Of a DNA stretch of 64,000 nucleotides, positions 30,828 to 40,623 are shown one piece after another (within the stretch, counting starts at the first letter, position 1; the number at the start of each line of letters is the position of its first letter). Origin of the DNA: Methanobrevibacter wolinii SH (GTDB lineage: Archaea > Methanobacteriota > Methanobacteria > Methanobacteriales > Methanobacteriaceae); assembly GCF_000621965.1 (NCBI RefSeq), contig NZ_JHWX01000014.1, positions 1 to 64,000 on the forward strand, in the 5' to 3' direction. Below the pieces are notes generated by a model. It had not been told where the DNA came from. It saw nothing but the letters and a program-made list of their open reading frames with translations, and searched no databases. A program made the translations under genes and the position numbers.

Positions 30828-31249
30828 ATTTTAATATTTTCTTTTTTATTTTTATATAATAGATTTCTTGTTTAATTAACTATTTTTTTAATTTATATAG
30901 TGGATTTTTTCTTTAATTAATTATTTTTTTAAAGAATTAACTTCTTATTAACTTTACTTGTTTTATAAAATCTTTAATTTATTTAAAAACTTAAGTTCTT
31001 ATTAAATTTAGACTTTTGAAATTCTTAAAAAACTTTTTTAAATTTAATTTCAATTATAAATCTTGTTTATATTATTATAAAAAATAAATCAAAAGACTAA
31101 TTTTATTCTTTTTTGCTAAAATTAATTCTTACTTATATTGATGATTTTAACAATATATTATTTTTTAAATTTAAATAATTAAAAAGTTTTTAATATTTTT
31201 CCTGATTTTTTCTTTAAATATTACTAAAAACACTTAATTAGAAAATGTA
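30828..31249. other. Non-coding stretch between msvR and the gdhA promoter
   Basis: About 420 bp without a gene. A 42-bp tandem duplication lies at 30853-30935 (ATAATAGATTTCTTGTTTAA and ATAGTGGATTTTTTCTTTAA, each continuing to TATTTTTTTAA). A weak inverted repeat at about 31011-31097 (GACTTTTGAAAT, AATCAAAAGAC) is too imperfect to call an element. Confidence 0.5.
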
Positions 31250-31258
31250 TTTATATTA
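31250..31258 (+). promoter_or_regulatory. TATA box of gdhA
   Basis: TTTATATTA, preceded by the purine-rich GAAAATG. The usual 22-28 bp distance puts the transcription start at about 31278-31281, exactly where the leader RNA structure begins. Confidence 0.55.
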
Positions 31259-31277
31259 AGATATTCAAAATAAGATT

Positions 31278-31352
31278 GTGATATGGAAATAGTGTTCCAT
31301 GGGAATAAGGAAGACTTCTTCCGACTAACTTTATTCATGGATACAATATCGC
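31278..31352 (+). ncRNA. Structured leader RNA (riboswitch candidate) of gdhA
   Basis: A long hairpin of several perfect stems. P1: GTGATAT (31278-31284) with ATATCGC (31346-31352), one G-U pair. P2: TCCAT (31296-31300) with ATGGA (31337-31341). P3: GAATAA (31303-31308) with TTATTC (31331-31336), after a GG bulge. P4: GGAAG (31309-31313), loop ACTT, CTTCC (31318-31322). An 11/4-nt internal loop lies between P1 and P2, and an 8-nt bulge GACTAACT (31323-31330) between P4 and P3. The GC content stands well above the surroundings. I do not recognise a known family. An ammonium-, glutamate- or glutamine-related ligand would fit the downstream gene but is a guess. Confidence 0.7.
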
Positions 31353-31356
31353 TAGT

Positions 31357-31380
31357 AATATAATATTTAAGTATTATATT
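31357..31380 (+). promoter_or_regulatory. Second leader hairpin, possible expression platform
   Basis: AATATAATA (31357-31365), loop TTTAAG, TATTATATT (31372-31380) is a perfect 9-bp stem, five bases after the leader structure and running into TTGTTAAAA. It ends about 25 bp before the ribosome binding site AAAGGGAG. It may act as a weak terminator or attenuator governed by the upstream fold. Confidence 0.5.
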
Positions 31381-31395
31381 TTGTTAAAATATTAA

Positions 31396-32757
<1,362 letters not shown>

Positions 32758-32766
32758 ATCTAAATT

Positions 32767-32797
32767 GAATTATGATTATTTCATAATTCTCTTTTTT
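32767..32797 (+). terminator. gdhA terminator
   Basis: GAATTATGA (32767-32775), loop TTATT, TCATAATTC (32781-32789) is a perfect 9-bp stem followed directly by TCTTTTTTT. It starts 10 bp after the stop codon. Confidence 0.8.
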
Positions 32798-32897
32798 TAT
32801 TAATTTTAATTTGCTAAAACTATTTTTAAATTTTAAGTATTTTAATAAAATATAATTTTTTACTGTTTTTAATTAAAATAAGTTTAAAATGATAAAT

Positions 32898-33608
32898 TTA
32901 TTTATCATTATTATTATCAAATTTTACTATTGTAGTTGTAAGATATGGTTTATCTTTTGAAAATCCTTTAAGAATTTTCTCATTTTCACGTGTACAATTT
33001 TCAACAGATGTAATATCTTTTTTCCTTGGATCTTCATTTATTATTTCTTCAACTTCACTAGTGTTTCTTGAAGTTTTCATAATAACAAATGTGTCTCCTT
33101 TATCTATTAAATCATTTAATCTTTCATCAATTTTTGGAATAACAGTTAAAATTTGATTTTTCTCAACTAAAGGTTTACCAATACTTGCAGCACATGCAGT
33201 AAATGAGGTAATTCCTGGAATTATTTCAATTTCATATTTATCTTCGAGATTTTTTTGTACATATGTAAATGTTGAGAATATAGATGGATCACCTAATGTA
33301 ACAAATGCAACATCATGTCCATTATTTAAATATTCAGCAAGTAAAAGTGAAGCTTGTTCCCAATTTCTTTTTAAACTTTTAACATCTTCTTTCATAGGAA
33401 ATACCGGTTCTACTATCATTAATTTTTTATTTTCTCTTTTTTCAATAAGGGGTTCTACAATAGATAAAGCAATACTATGTTTATTTGGGGATGAACGTGG
33501 TGCAAAGATTACAGGAATTTTATCAATTATTTTTGCAGCTTTTAATGTTATAAGTTCAGTATCTCCAGGTCCTACACCAATTCCATATAATTTTCCTTTT
33601 TTAACCAT
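32898..33608 (-). CDS. cbiL: Cobalt-factor II C20-methyltransferase
   Basis: SAM-dependent methylation of cobalt-factor II (or precorrin-2) at C20 in anaerobic cobamide biosynthesis, needed for corrinoid methyltransferases. The 236 residues have the tetrapyrrole methylase plan: KLYGIGVGPGDTELITLKA at the N-terminus, VIFAPRSSP, VAFVTLGDPSIFSTFTYV near 100-118 and PGITSFTACAA near 133. The PR and FSTFTY features point to CbiL/CobI within the family. AGGTGA precedes the ATG. It is isolated here from other cobalamin genes and divergent from the helicase gene. Confidence 0.9.
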   Translation of the reverse strand: MVKKGKLYGIGVGPGDTELITLKAAKIIDKIPVIFAPRSSPNKHSIALSIVEPLIEKRENKKLMIVEPVFPMKEDVKSLKRNWEQASLLLAEYLNNGHDVAFVTLGDPSIFSTFTYVQKNLEDKYEIEIIPGITSFTACAASIGKPLVEKNQILTVIPKIDERLNDLIDKGDTFVIMKTSRNTSEVEEIINEDPRKKDITSVENCTRENEKILKGFSKDKPYLTTTIVKFDNNNDK

Positions 33609-33857
33609 TTTTTCACCTAATGAAAATATTAATATTAAAATTCACTTTTGAATCTATTATTTAGTAAATTAATAGATTATATTTAATTTTTATATATTAT
33701 TCTTAAAGACTCTATAAATTCAAGTCTTTTCCTAAATATTATATTTTAAATTTTAATCTTTTTTAATCTTTCTTAATTTTTAGATTTTATTTATTATAAA
33801 ATACTTTTCAAATACTATCATAATATTTAATATATTAATATTTCAAATATATTTATT

Positions 33858-35693
33858 ATGACTGATTCTTTATTTTGTCCTAATTGTGGTATGTTAAAAG
33901 AAAATTGTGTTTGTGGTAAATATAAAAACTCAAATAAATCTAATTCTTTAGATGATTTTTCAAATAAAAAACCAAATAATACAGTTGATGATATTATACC
34001 TGATGTTTATTCTATAGAGAATCATAAACTTAATAATGATAGAATAAATCAATTAAAAAAAGAATACCCTAATATTGATAATGATATTATTGAAAATTTT
34101 CCATTTCCATCACCACGGACTGGACAATTAGATATTATTCAAAATATTGAAGATGCAATTTCTAAAGGATATAAATATATTGTATTAGAAGCAGGAACAG
34201 GTACTGGTAAATCTGCAGTTGCTACAACACTTGCAAATATTTATGGTTCTGCATATATTCTTACAATGACAAAACAATTACAACATCAGTATTCTAAAGA
34301 ATTTGGTTTTCCTATAGTTAAAGGAAGATCTAATTTTTCTTGTTTAATGGGAGGTTCTGAATCTACTTGTGATATGGGTGTATGTAAAACTACAGTAAAT
34401 TCTAAAAAATTTTTCTGTCCATTTTCAATTACAAAAGTTCCTAAATTAACTTCAACTCTTGCATTTGAAGATTCATTTGGAAATGATATTTATTATAATT
34501 CTGATAATCATTGTAATTATTGGGAACAAAAAGCAAATGCTATTAATTCACCAATAACCTTAATGAATTATGATTATGCAATTCTTGAGTTAAATTATGT
34601 TAAACATTTTGGTAGAAGGTCTCTTTTAATTCTTGATGAGGCTCATAATATTGAAAATAAATTGATGAATAGTTTAGAACTTACTTTATCTAATCAAAGA
34701 CTTGAAAAAGATATTAAAAGAAAAATTTCTAAAGAGACTCTTAAAGATGGTAGTGTTGAAGATTGGATTCTAGAACTTGAATCACTTTATGAGTCCTATC
34801 AGGATGTAGATTTAAAAGATTTACCTATGAATAAAGTAGATAGAATTAGGAGAACTATTAGTAGAATTAAACTTTTAAGAGATCATCTTGAACATGAACC
34901 TAAGAATTGGGTTATTGATTCTAATGAGTATAGTGTATCTTTTAAACCATTAAGAGTTAATAAATATGTTAAAGATAATCTTCTTAAATATGGGGATATA
35001 TGTATATTTATGAGTGCAACTATTTTGTCTCATAAAATGTTTTCAAAATGGTTAGGATTAAATCCAGATGAAGTTTATTATATTAAAGTGGATAGTCCAT
35101 TTCCTCCTGAAAAAAGACCTATAATCCTTGATTTAGTAGGTAAAATGTCTAAAAATAGAATTAAAAAAACAGCACCTAAAACTATACCTATTATTAATAA
35201 GATTTTAAGAAAACATAATGATGAAAAAGGATTAATACATTCTCATAGTTATAAATGTTCTAGATTCATTACTCAAAATATTCCTAATGCAAGATTAATT
35301 TCACATACATCTGCAAATAGACAGAGAGTTCTTGATTACTTTGAAAAGGATTCAGATCCACTAGTTCTTGTATCTCCATCTATGAGTGAAGGTGTTGATT
35401 TACCTTATGATAAATGTCGTTTTCAAATAATTTATAAAGTACCATTTCCTTATCTTGGAGATAAACAAATCAACTTAAGGCAAAAAAGAGATAAACGTTG
35501 GTATGCATATAAAACAGTAATGACAATTATGCAAGCATATGGTAGAGGAATGAGAGCTGAAGATGATTATTGTACAACATATGTTTTAGATAAAGATATT
35601 TTAATGTTATTTAAAAGTCCATTATATAGATCTCTTATTCCAGATTTCTTTAAAGAAGCAATTGTTGAAAATGATTATATAAAATTTAATTAA
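33858..35693 (+). CDS. Rad3/XPD-DinG type superfamily 2 helicase
   Basis: ATP-dependent DNA helicase, 611 residues. A small zinc-ribbon-like start (CPNCGMLKENCVCG, residues 6-19) precedes the helicase core. Motifs are Walker A AGTGTGKSAVAT near 114-125, cysteines consistent with an Fe-S cluster (SCLMGGSESTC, then VCKTT and FFCPF, about 165-195), DEAH box LLILDEAHNIENK near 258-270, and motif VI QAYGRGMRAEDDY near 560. XPD-like proteins unwind 5' to 3' in repair. No Shine-Dalgarno sequence is evident before ATG 33858, so the message may be leaderless. The exact cellular role is not known. Confidence 0.88.
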   Translation: MTDSLFCPNCGMLKENCVCGKYKNSNKSNSLDDFSNKKPNNTVDDIIPDVYSIENHKLNNDRINQLKKEYPNIDNDIIENFPFPSPRTGQLDIIQNIEDAISKGYKYIVLEAGTGTGKSAVATTLANIYGSAYILTMTKQLQHQYSKEFGFPIVKGRSNFSCLMGGSESTCDMGVCKTTVNSKKFFCPFSITKVPKLTSTLAFEDSFGNDIYYNSDNHCNYWEQKANAINSPITLMNYDYAILELNYVKHFGRRSLLILDEAHNIENKLMNSLELTLSNQRLEKDIKRKISKETLKDGSVEDWILELESLYESYQDVDLKDLPMNKVDRIRRTISRIKLLRDHLEHEPKNWVIDSNEYSVSFKPLRVNKYVKDNLLKYGDICIFMSATILSHKMFSKWLGLNPDEVYYIKVDSPFPPEKRPIILDLVGKMSKNRIKKTAPKTIPIINKILRKHNDEKGLIHSHSYKCSRFITQNIPNARLISHTSANRQRVLDYFEKDSDPLVLVSPSMSEGVDLPYDKCRFQIIYKVPFPYLGDKQINLRQKRDKRWYAYKTVMTIMQAYGRGMRAEDDYCTTYVLDKDILMLFKSPLYRSLIPDFFKEAIVENDYIKFN

Positions 35694-35768
35694 TCTTTTT
35701 ATTATATTTTTTTAAGCTTTGTATATTTTTTTATTTTATTTAGTATATTTTATATGAAATTTATTTTT

Positions 35769-35871
35769 GGCTTTGTTGAAATTCTTAAAATCTTTTGAAT
35801 AAATTTTCTTAAAATTAATTTTCAAGTATTAACAAGTTTGAATTTTTATAAAAAATATATTTCAACAAACC
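35769..35871 (-). repeat. Miniature inverted-repeat element, copy 5 (inverted)
   Basis: 103 bp from GGCTTTGTTGAAATTCTT to TATTTCAACAAACC. Its reverse complement aligns along its full length with the copy at 25853 (TTTTTATAAAAATTCAAAC, TTGAAAATTAATTTTAAG, AAGAATTTCAACAAAGCC). The element ends GG...CC are intact. T-rich sequence flanks it; no clear target duplication is visible. It sits between the helicase gene and tRNA-Arg. Confidence 0.88.
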
Positions 35872-35882
35872 ATATTTTTTAA

Positions 35883-35977
35883 AATAAGATTATCTATAAT
35901 TTAATAATTTTATTTAGATTATATGAAATCTATTTTTTAAATAAGATTATCTATAATTTAATAATTTTATTTTAGAT
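35883..35977. repeat. 57-bp direct repeat beside tRNA-Arg
   Basis: AATAAGATTATCTATAATTT at 35883 recurs at 35940, both continuing AATAATTTTATTT and AGAT. About 36 of 37 bases match. The second copy ends 12 bp from the tRNA 3' end. Confidence 0.85.
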
Positions 35978-35989
35978 ATTTAAAAATAG

Positions 35990-36063
35990 CGGACCTAGGG
36001 GGATTTGAACCCCCGGCCTCGGGATCCGAAGTCCCGCGTCATTCCAGACTAGACCATAGGACC
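35990..36063 (-). tRNA. tRNA-Arg (anticodon UCG)
   Basis: Complete 74-nt cloverleaf on the minus strand, with no intron and no encoded CCA. The anticodon arm is CGGGA-CTTCGGA-TCCCG, with TCG at positions 34-36, decoding the arginine codon CGA and possibly others by wobble. The T arm is GGGGG-TTCAAAT-CCCCC; the D arm is GTC/GAC. The acceptor stem is GGTCCTA with TAGGTCC and discriminator G73; position 3-70 is a U-U mismatch. The gene stands alone, between a direct repeat and hisF. Confidence 0.95.
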
Positions 36064-36187
36064 ATATTAATACTTCTATTTTTTTTAATTAATAAATCTA
36101 TTTTTTTAGTATATTCCTTTTTTAATTATAATATTTTTTATATTATTAAACTAATATACATAATTAGTATAAAATCAAGGTTATATT

Positions 36188-37033
36188 ATGTTAACTAAAA
36201 GAGTTATTCCATGTTTAGATTGTGACCTTCAAGTTCCAGAAGGTCGTGTTGTTAAGGGAGTAGAGTTTAAGGAAATCAAATATGCAGGAAATCCTGTAGA
36301 ACTTGCAACTAAATATTATGAACAAGGTGCAGATGAAATTGTAATTCTTGATATAACTGCTTCACATGAAAGAAGAGAAACAATGGTTGATGTTATTAAA
36401 AAACTTACTGAAAATGTATTTATACCTATATGTGTTGGTGGTGGAATTAGGAAAGTAGATGATTATCTTAATATGCTTAAAGCAGGTGCAGATAAATGTT
36501 CTACTAATACTGCAGCTATTCATAATCCTAATTTAATAAATGAAGCATCTGAAATTGTAGGTTCACAAGCTTGTGTTGTTGGTATTGATGCAAAAAGAAA
36601 ATATGTAAAAAGTCCTGAAGATGCTCCTGATAAAAATGTTGTAGAAATTAAATATCCAAGATTAAGTGATGAAAGTAAATATTGTTGGTTTGATTGTAGT
36701 ATTTATGGTGGCCGTAAATTTACTGGTATTGATGCAATAGATTGGGCAATAGAATGTCAAGAAAGAGGCGCTGGTGAAATTCTTTTAACTTCTATGGATG
36801 CAGATGGTACAAAAAATGGTTATGATCTTGATTTAACTAAATCAATTAATGATGCAGTGGATATTCCAGTAATTGCTTCTGGAGGTGTAGGTAGTCCTAA
36901 AGATATTAAAGAAGCATTTGAAAAAACAGATGTTTCTGCTGCATTAGCTGCAAGTATCTTCCACTTTGATGAATATCCTGTACCTCTTGTTAAAAAATAT
37001 TTAAGTGAAAATGGAATTAATGTAAGATTATAA
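36188..37033 (+). CDS. hisF: Imidazole glycerol phosphate synthase subunit HisF
   Basis: Cyclase subunit of the histidine pathway that makes IGP and AICAR from PRFAR, using ammonia from HisH. The 281-residue (beta/alpha)8 barrel shows RVIPCLDCD (the first catalytic Asp region) near 5-13, [15 protein letters not shown] near 52-66, PICVGGGIR near 81-89, [21 protein letters not shown] near 133-142, and the second catalytic Asp in [15 protein letters not shown] near 198-212. An insert of roughly 20 residues after KRKY makes it longer than most HisF proteins. AAGGTTATATT precedes ATG 36188. No other his genes are near. Confidence 0.96.
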   Translation: MLTKRVIPCLDCDLQVPEGRVVKGVEFKEIKYAGNPVELATKYYEQGADEIVILDITASHERRETMVDVIKKLTENVFIPICVGGGIRKVDDYLNMLKAGADKCSTNTAAIHNPNLINEASEIVGSQACVVGIDAKRKYVKSPEDAPDKNVVEIKYPRLSDESKYCWFDCSIYGGRKFTGIDAIDWAIECQERGAGEILLTSMDADGTKNGYDLDLTKSINDAVDIPVIASGGVGSPKDIKEAFEKTDVSAALAASIFHFDEYPVPLVKKYLSENGINVRL

Positions 37034-37097
37034 ATTTTATACATATTGTTTATCTAAATAAAATTATTATTTAATTAATATTAAATTAGTTTATGAA

Positions 37098-37191
37098 ATG
37101 TTTAAATGGAATTAATGATTTAATTAATTAAATTAACTTAATAGAGGATGTTTAAATGGAATTTAATGATTTAATTAATATTAAATTAACC
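37098..37191. repeat. 50-bp duplication of the glycosylase start region
   Basis: ATGTTTAAATGGAATTAATG at 37098 recurs at 37148 as ATGTTTAAATGGAATTTAAT, and both continue GATTTAATTAAT...AAATTAAC. The second copy is the real start (ATG 37156 behind GAGGAT). In the first copy a missing T shifts the frame to an early stop, and no ribosome binding site precedes it. Confidence 0.88.
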
Positions 37192-38130
37192 CAAGAATCA
37201 GGTCAAACTTCACAAGCCCCTTGGAAATTTGATGAGAATAAAAGGACTTATAATAATGTTATATTAATAAATAATATTCCAGTATTATTAAAGATTTCAC
37301 AGGAAAATATTAATTCTTTTAGTTTAAATTATGAGATTCCAGAAGTTATGAATGATTTTATTATAGATAAAAAGGATTTTGAGTCTAAAATTTATTCTGA
37401 AGTAAGAAGAATATTTGATCTTGATTATGATATTAATAGTTTCTATAAGTATTTAAAAAATGATGAAAAGCTTGCTCCTGCAGTAGATTTTTGTAAAGGA
37501 TTAAGACTTTTTGAAGCTATTGATCCATTTGAAGCTATTATTTCATCAATTTCATCTTCAAATAATTCTATTGCAAGATGGACTAATAGTATAAATGATA
37601 TAAAAAGGATTTGGGGAGATGAATTTAGTTTTCCATCTGGAACTTATTATAAATTTCCTCCTTCTGAAGTTTTAATGTCTGCATATGAAACAAAAGAAGA
37701 AGAATATGAATCTGATGATAAACAAAGAAAATTAGAATCATATACAAATAATCTTAAATCTTGTGGACTTGGTTATAGAGTAAAATATGTTAAAGAAGCA
37801 AGTGAAATATTTTCACTTGAGGCTGATTTTAATGAGTTTTTTAATATGACTTATGATGAGGCATTTGATGAGATTATTAAGATTAAAGGAGTTGGTCCTA
37901 AAGTAGCGGATTGTATTTTATTATATGGTTTTAATTTTAAAGAAGCATTTCCAACTGATGTATGGATTAAAAGAATTATGTCTTATTTATATTTTGATAA
38001 TGAAGATGTTTCTGTTAAAAAAATAAGAGATTTTGGTATGGATAAATTTGGGGATTATGCCGGATATGTTCAATTGTATCTTTTCCATTATGCTCGTAAA
38101 TCTGGACTTATGAATATTTTAAAGAAATAG
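37156..38130 (+). CDS. ogg: 8-oxoguanine DNA glycosylase/AP lyase (Ogg1 family)
   Basis: Base-excision repair enzyme of the HhH-GPD superfamily that removes 8-oxoguanine, 324 residues. An N-terminal beta-rich domain (about 1-110) is followed by a helical domain. The helix-hairpin-helix is IKIKGVGPKVADCILLYG near 250-267 with the Schiff-base lysine in GPKVADC and the catalytic Asp in FPTDVWIKRIM near 273-283. The plan, with the N-terminal domain, fits Ogg1-like rather than AGOG enzymes. GAGGATGTTTAA precedes ATG 37156. A diverged 50-bp copy of the start region lies just upstream. Confidence 0.86.
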   Translation: MEFNDLINIKLTQESGQTSQAPWKFDENKRTYNNVILINNIPVLLKISQENINSFSLNYEIPEVMNDFIIDKKDFESKIYSEVRRIFDLDYDINSFYKYLKNDEKLAPAVDFCKGLRLFEAIDPFEAIISSISSSNNSIARWTNSINDIKRIWGDEFSFPSGTYYKFPPSEVLMSAYETKEEEYESDDKQRKLESYTNNLKSCGLGYRVKYVKEASEIFSLEADFNEFFNMTYDEAFDEIIKIKGVGPKVADCILLYGFNFKEAFPTDVWIKRIMSYLYFDNEDVSVKKIRDFGMDKFGDYAGYVQLYLFHYARKSGLMNILKK

Positions 38131-38471
38131 TTATTTAATTATCTAATTTAAGTTTTTTAATTATTTTAAAGTATTTTTAATTAATATTTTTTTTATTGAA
38201 ATATTGATTTATTTTATTTTTAGGCTATTTTTTATTTTAAAATTTAATTAATATTTTTTTATTTTCAATTTAATACTTTTTTTTTAAAAAATTATATAAT
38301 TGTTCTTATATAAATGATATTTAAAGAAACTTTTAAAAAAGGAGTATTTTTTGTAATTATTTATTCAATTATAAAATTTTAATATTTAAAATATTAATTT
38401 CATTTTAATGATTTTAATTTATAAAATATTTATAAATATTGCCTAAAGTTCTTTTAAAAAAAGGTGAGAAT
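38131..38471. other. Non-coding stretch upstream of MFS gene
   Basis: Over 300 bp, AT-rich, with oligo-T tracts after the glycosylase gene. No gene or clear repeat. AAGGTGAG just before ATG 38472 is the ribosome binding site of the next gene. Confidence 0.4.
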
Positions 38472-39860
38472 ATGAATAAAAAATTAGATTTAGAATTTTA
38501 TGTAATTTTTGTGTCTTTTATTACATCTTTTTTTGGAGTATTTTTATCTAATGGTGTAGTTGTAGGGTTACCTGCAATTGGAAGTAATTTTGGAATGAGT
38601 AATATAGTACAAAATTGGGTTTTAACTATTCTATTTCTTGTAATTGCAGCATGTACTATACCAGCAGGGCAAATATCTGGAAAATATGGTGTTAAAAAGT
38701 CTTTGATAGTTGGTCTTGTTATTTACTTAATTGGATCTATTGGAGCATGTATATCATTTTCAACAGAATTATTTTTTATATCTAGGATTATCCAAGGTAT
38801 TGGTATTTCAATTGTAAATGTTGCTGCAATGGCTATGGTTGTATCTGCAGTATCTCCTAAAAATAGAGGTAAAGCATTAGGATATACTGTTACAGGTGTT
38901 TATTTAGCTATTTCACTTTCTCCTGTTATATGTGGATTTTTAGTATATAATCTTGGTTGGAGGTCTATGTTTTATGTAGTAATCCCATTCTTAGTATTAT
39001 CTATATTTTTAATTATATTTAAAATTCCACATGAATGGAGAACTTATGAAGAAGATTCACTTGATATTATAGGTTCAATACTTTATGCATTTGGTATATT
39101 ATCATTTGTATATGGTTTTACAACATTAAATACACATAAAGGTTTAATATTTACAGTTATTGGTATATTGTTACTTATTATATTTGGAGCTTGGGAATTA
39201 AAACAAAAATCTCCTGTATTTAATGTGCGCCTATTTAATAATGCAAAATTTTTATCATCAAATATTGCATCACTTTGTAGTTATCTTGCAATTATGGTTG
39301 TAACAACAATAATTAATTATCATCTACAGTATGTTAGAGGATGGAATTCACAAATGGCTGGAGCAATGCTTATTATAACTCCAATTATAATGGCTATAAT
39401 GGCACCAAATGCTGGAAAATTATCTGATAAAATACATCCTCAAAAATTAGCAGCTATTGGAATGAGTATTGCTACACTTGCATTAATAATATTTACATTT
39501 TTAAATCCTAAAACTCCTCTTTATCTTATTATCATTGCAATGATACTTCAAGGTTTAGGAATGGGACTTTTCTCATCACCAAATACAAATGCAATTATGA
39601 GTTCAGTACATCCAAAAGATGCACCTACTGCATCAGCATCACAAGCTGCAATGAGAACAATTGGTCAAACTTTAAGTTTAGGACTTTTAACTTTAGTATT
39701 CTCATGGGTAATGGGCACTTTAACTTTATCTACAAAATATGCAGTATTAATTGTAAAAAGTTCTCAGATTATTTGTGGAATTGGTGTAATATTTTGTATA
39801 TGTGCAGTATTTGCATCACTTGTAGGAATTAAATCAAAAGATAAATTTAATACTAGTTAA
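38472..39860 (+). CDS. MFS transporter, DHA2-like
   Basis: Major facilitator superfamily exporter, about 462 residues with 12-14 membrane segments. The DHA2 drug:H+ antiporter-like pattern is seen in LPAIGSNFGMSNIVQNWVLT (helix 1-2 region), AGQISGKYGVKKSLI (loop 2-3 motif A), RIIQGIGISIVNVAAMAM and the motif C-like GVYLAISLSPVICGFL. The substrate is unknown; relatives export drugs, amino acids or dyes. ATG 38472 behind AAGGTGAG is preferred; the longer frame from TTG 38439 lacks support. A second DHA2-type transporter lies 1.9 kb on, on the other strand. Confidence 0.87.
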   Translation: MNKKLDLEFYVIFVSFITSFFGVFLSNGVVVGLPAIGSNFGMSNIVQNWVLTILFLVIAACTIPAGQISGKYGVKKSLIVGLVIYLIGSIGACISFSTELFFISRIIQGIGISIVNVAAMAMVVSAVSPKNRGKALGYTVTGVYLAISLSPVICGFLVYNLGWRSMFYVVIPFLVLSIFLIIFKIPHEWRTYEEDSLDIIGSILYAFGILSFVYGFTTLNTHKGLIFTVIGILLLIIFGAWELKQKSPVFNVRLFNNAKFLSSNIASLCSYLAIMVVTTIINYHLQYVRGWNSQMAGAMLIITPIIMAIMAPNAGKLSDKIHPQKLAAIGMSIATLALIIFTFLNPKTPLYLIIIAMILQGLGMGLFSSPNTNAIMSSVHPKDAPTASASQAAMRTIGQTLSLGLLTLVFSWVMGTLTLSTKYAVLIVKSSQIICGIGVIFCICAVFASLVGIKSKDKFNTS

Positions 39861-39917
39861 TTAATTTAACTACTTTTTTATTTTTTTAATCTTCTTTTAT
39901 TTTTTAAAAATTAGTCT

Positions 39918-40030
39918 AGTTTTTTTTAGTTTTTAAAATTAGTTTTTATTTACTAGTAGTGTGGTTTTTTAGTTTTTAAATTTAGTTTTTATTTAAGAAG
40001 TAGTTTTTTTAGTTTTTAAAATTAGTAATA
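39918..40030. repeat. Three-copy repeat of about 41 bp
   Basis: TTTAGTTTTTAAAATTAGTT and close variants recur three times at a spacing of about 41 bp (near 39926, 39968 and 40009), linked by TTTATTTA(C/A)(T/G)A(G/A)TAG. The repeats lie between the convergent MFS and cyclophilin genes. Confidence 0.7.
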
Positions 40031-40056
40031 TTTATAATAAAAGTAGGTAAAGGAGA

Positions 40057-40485
40057 TTATCCTTGTACTCTAACTTTTGTCATTTTATCTCCTTGTTTGA
40101 TTTTATAAACAACATCCATACCTTCAATAACTTGACCAAATACAGTATGAACTCCATCTAAGTGATGTTGTGGAGATAAAGTTATAAAGAATTGACTTCC
40201 ACCAGTATCTTTACCTGCATGAGCCATAGATAAAGCACCAGTTCCATGTTTATGTGGGTTTCCTTCAGTTTCACATTTGATTGTGTAACCTGGTCCTCCA
40301 GTTCCATCTCCTCTAGGATCTCCTCCTTGAATAACAAAATCTGGAATTACTCTGTGGAAAGTTAATCCATCATAAAATCCACTATTTGATAGTTTTTCAA
40401 AGTTAGCAACAGTTCCAGGAGCTTCGTTAGGGAATAATTCTAATATAATTGTTCCTTTTTCAGTTTCCATAGTAGCTTTTTTCAT
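40057..40485 (-). CDS. ppiB: Peptidyl-prolyl cis-trans isomerase, cyclophilin type
   Basis: Cytoplasmic cyclophilin that speeds proline isomerisation during folding, 142 residues. The motifs are [22 protein letters not shown] near 43-64 (catalytic Arg and the Phe/Gln set), [26 protein letters not shown] in two halves near 80-105 and [19 protein letters not shown] near 107-125. No signal peptide is present. GTGAT precedes the ATG. It is followed, reading its own direction, by the three-copy repeat. No operon partner is evident. Confidence 0.95.
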   Translation of the reverse strand: MKKATMETEKGTIILELFPNEAPGTVANFEKLSNSGFYDGLTFHRVIPDFVIQGGDPRGDGTGGPGYTIKCETEGNPHKHGTGALSMAHAGKDTGGSQFFITLSPQHHLDGVHTVFGQVIEGMDVVYKIKQGDKMTKVRVQG

Positions 40486-40623
40486 TTTATCACTTTAATT
40501 TTTTTCATGTTCTAATAATATTTTTATTGAACATCTATAATTTATGTTTTAATTAAATATTAAATTATAGTTTTTTATTTAAATTACTTTATAATTTCTT
40601 TAATTAATTATTATTAATATTAT

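Noticed and set aside
31011-31097. Possible further inverted-repeat element (GACTTTTGAAAT ... AATCAAAAGAC)
   Set aside because: The ends are not true reverse complements beyond about seven bases and the interior does not align convincingly with the family core.
37098-37138. Second, upstream start for the Ogg gene
   Set aside because: The upstream copy is frame-shifted to a stop within a few codons and lacks the GAGGAT site.
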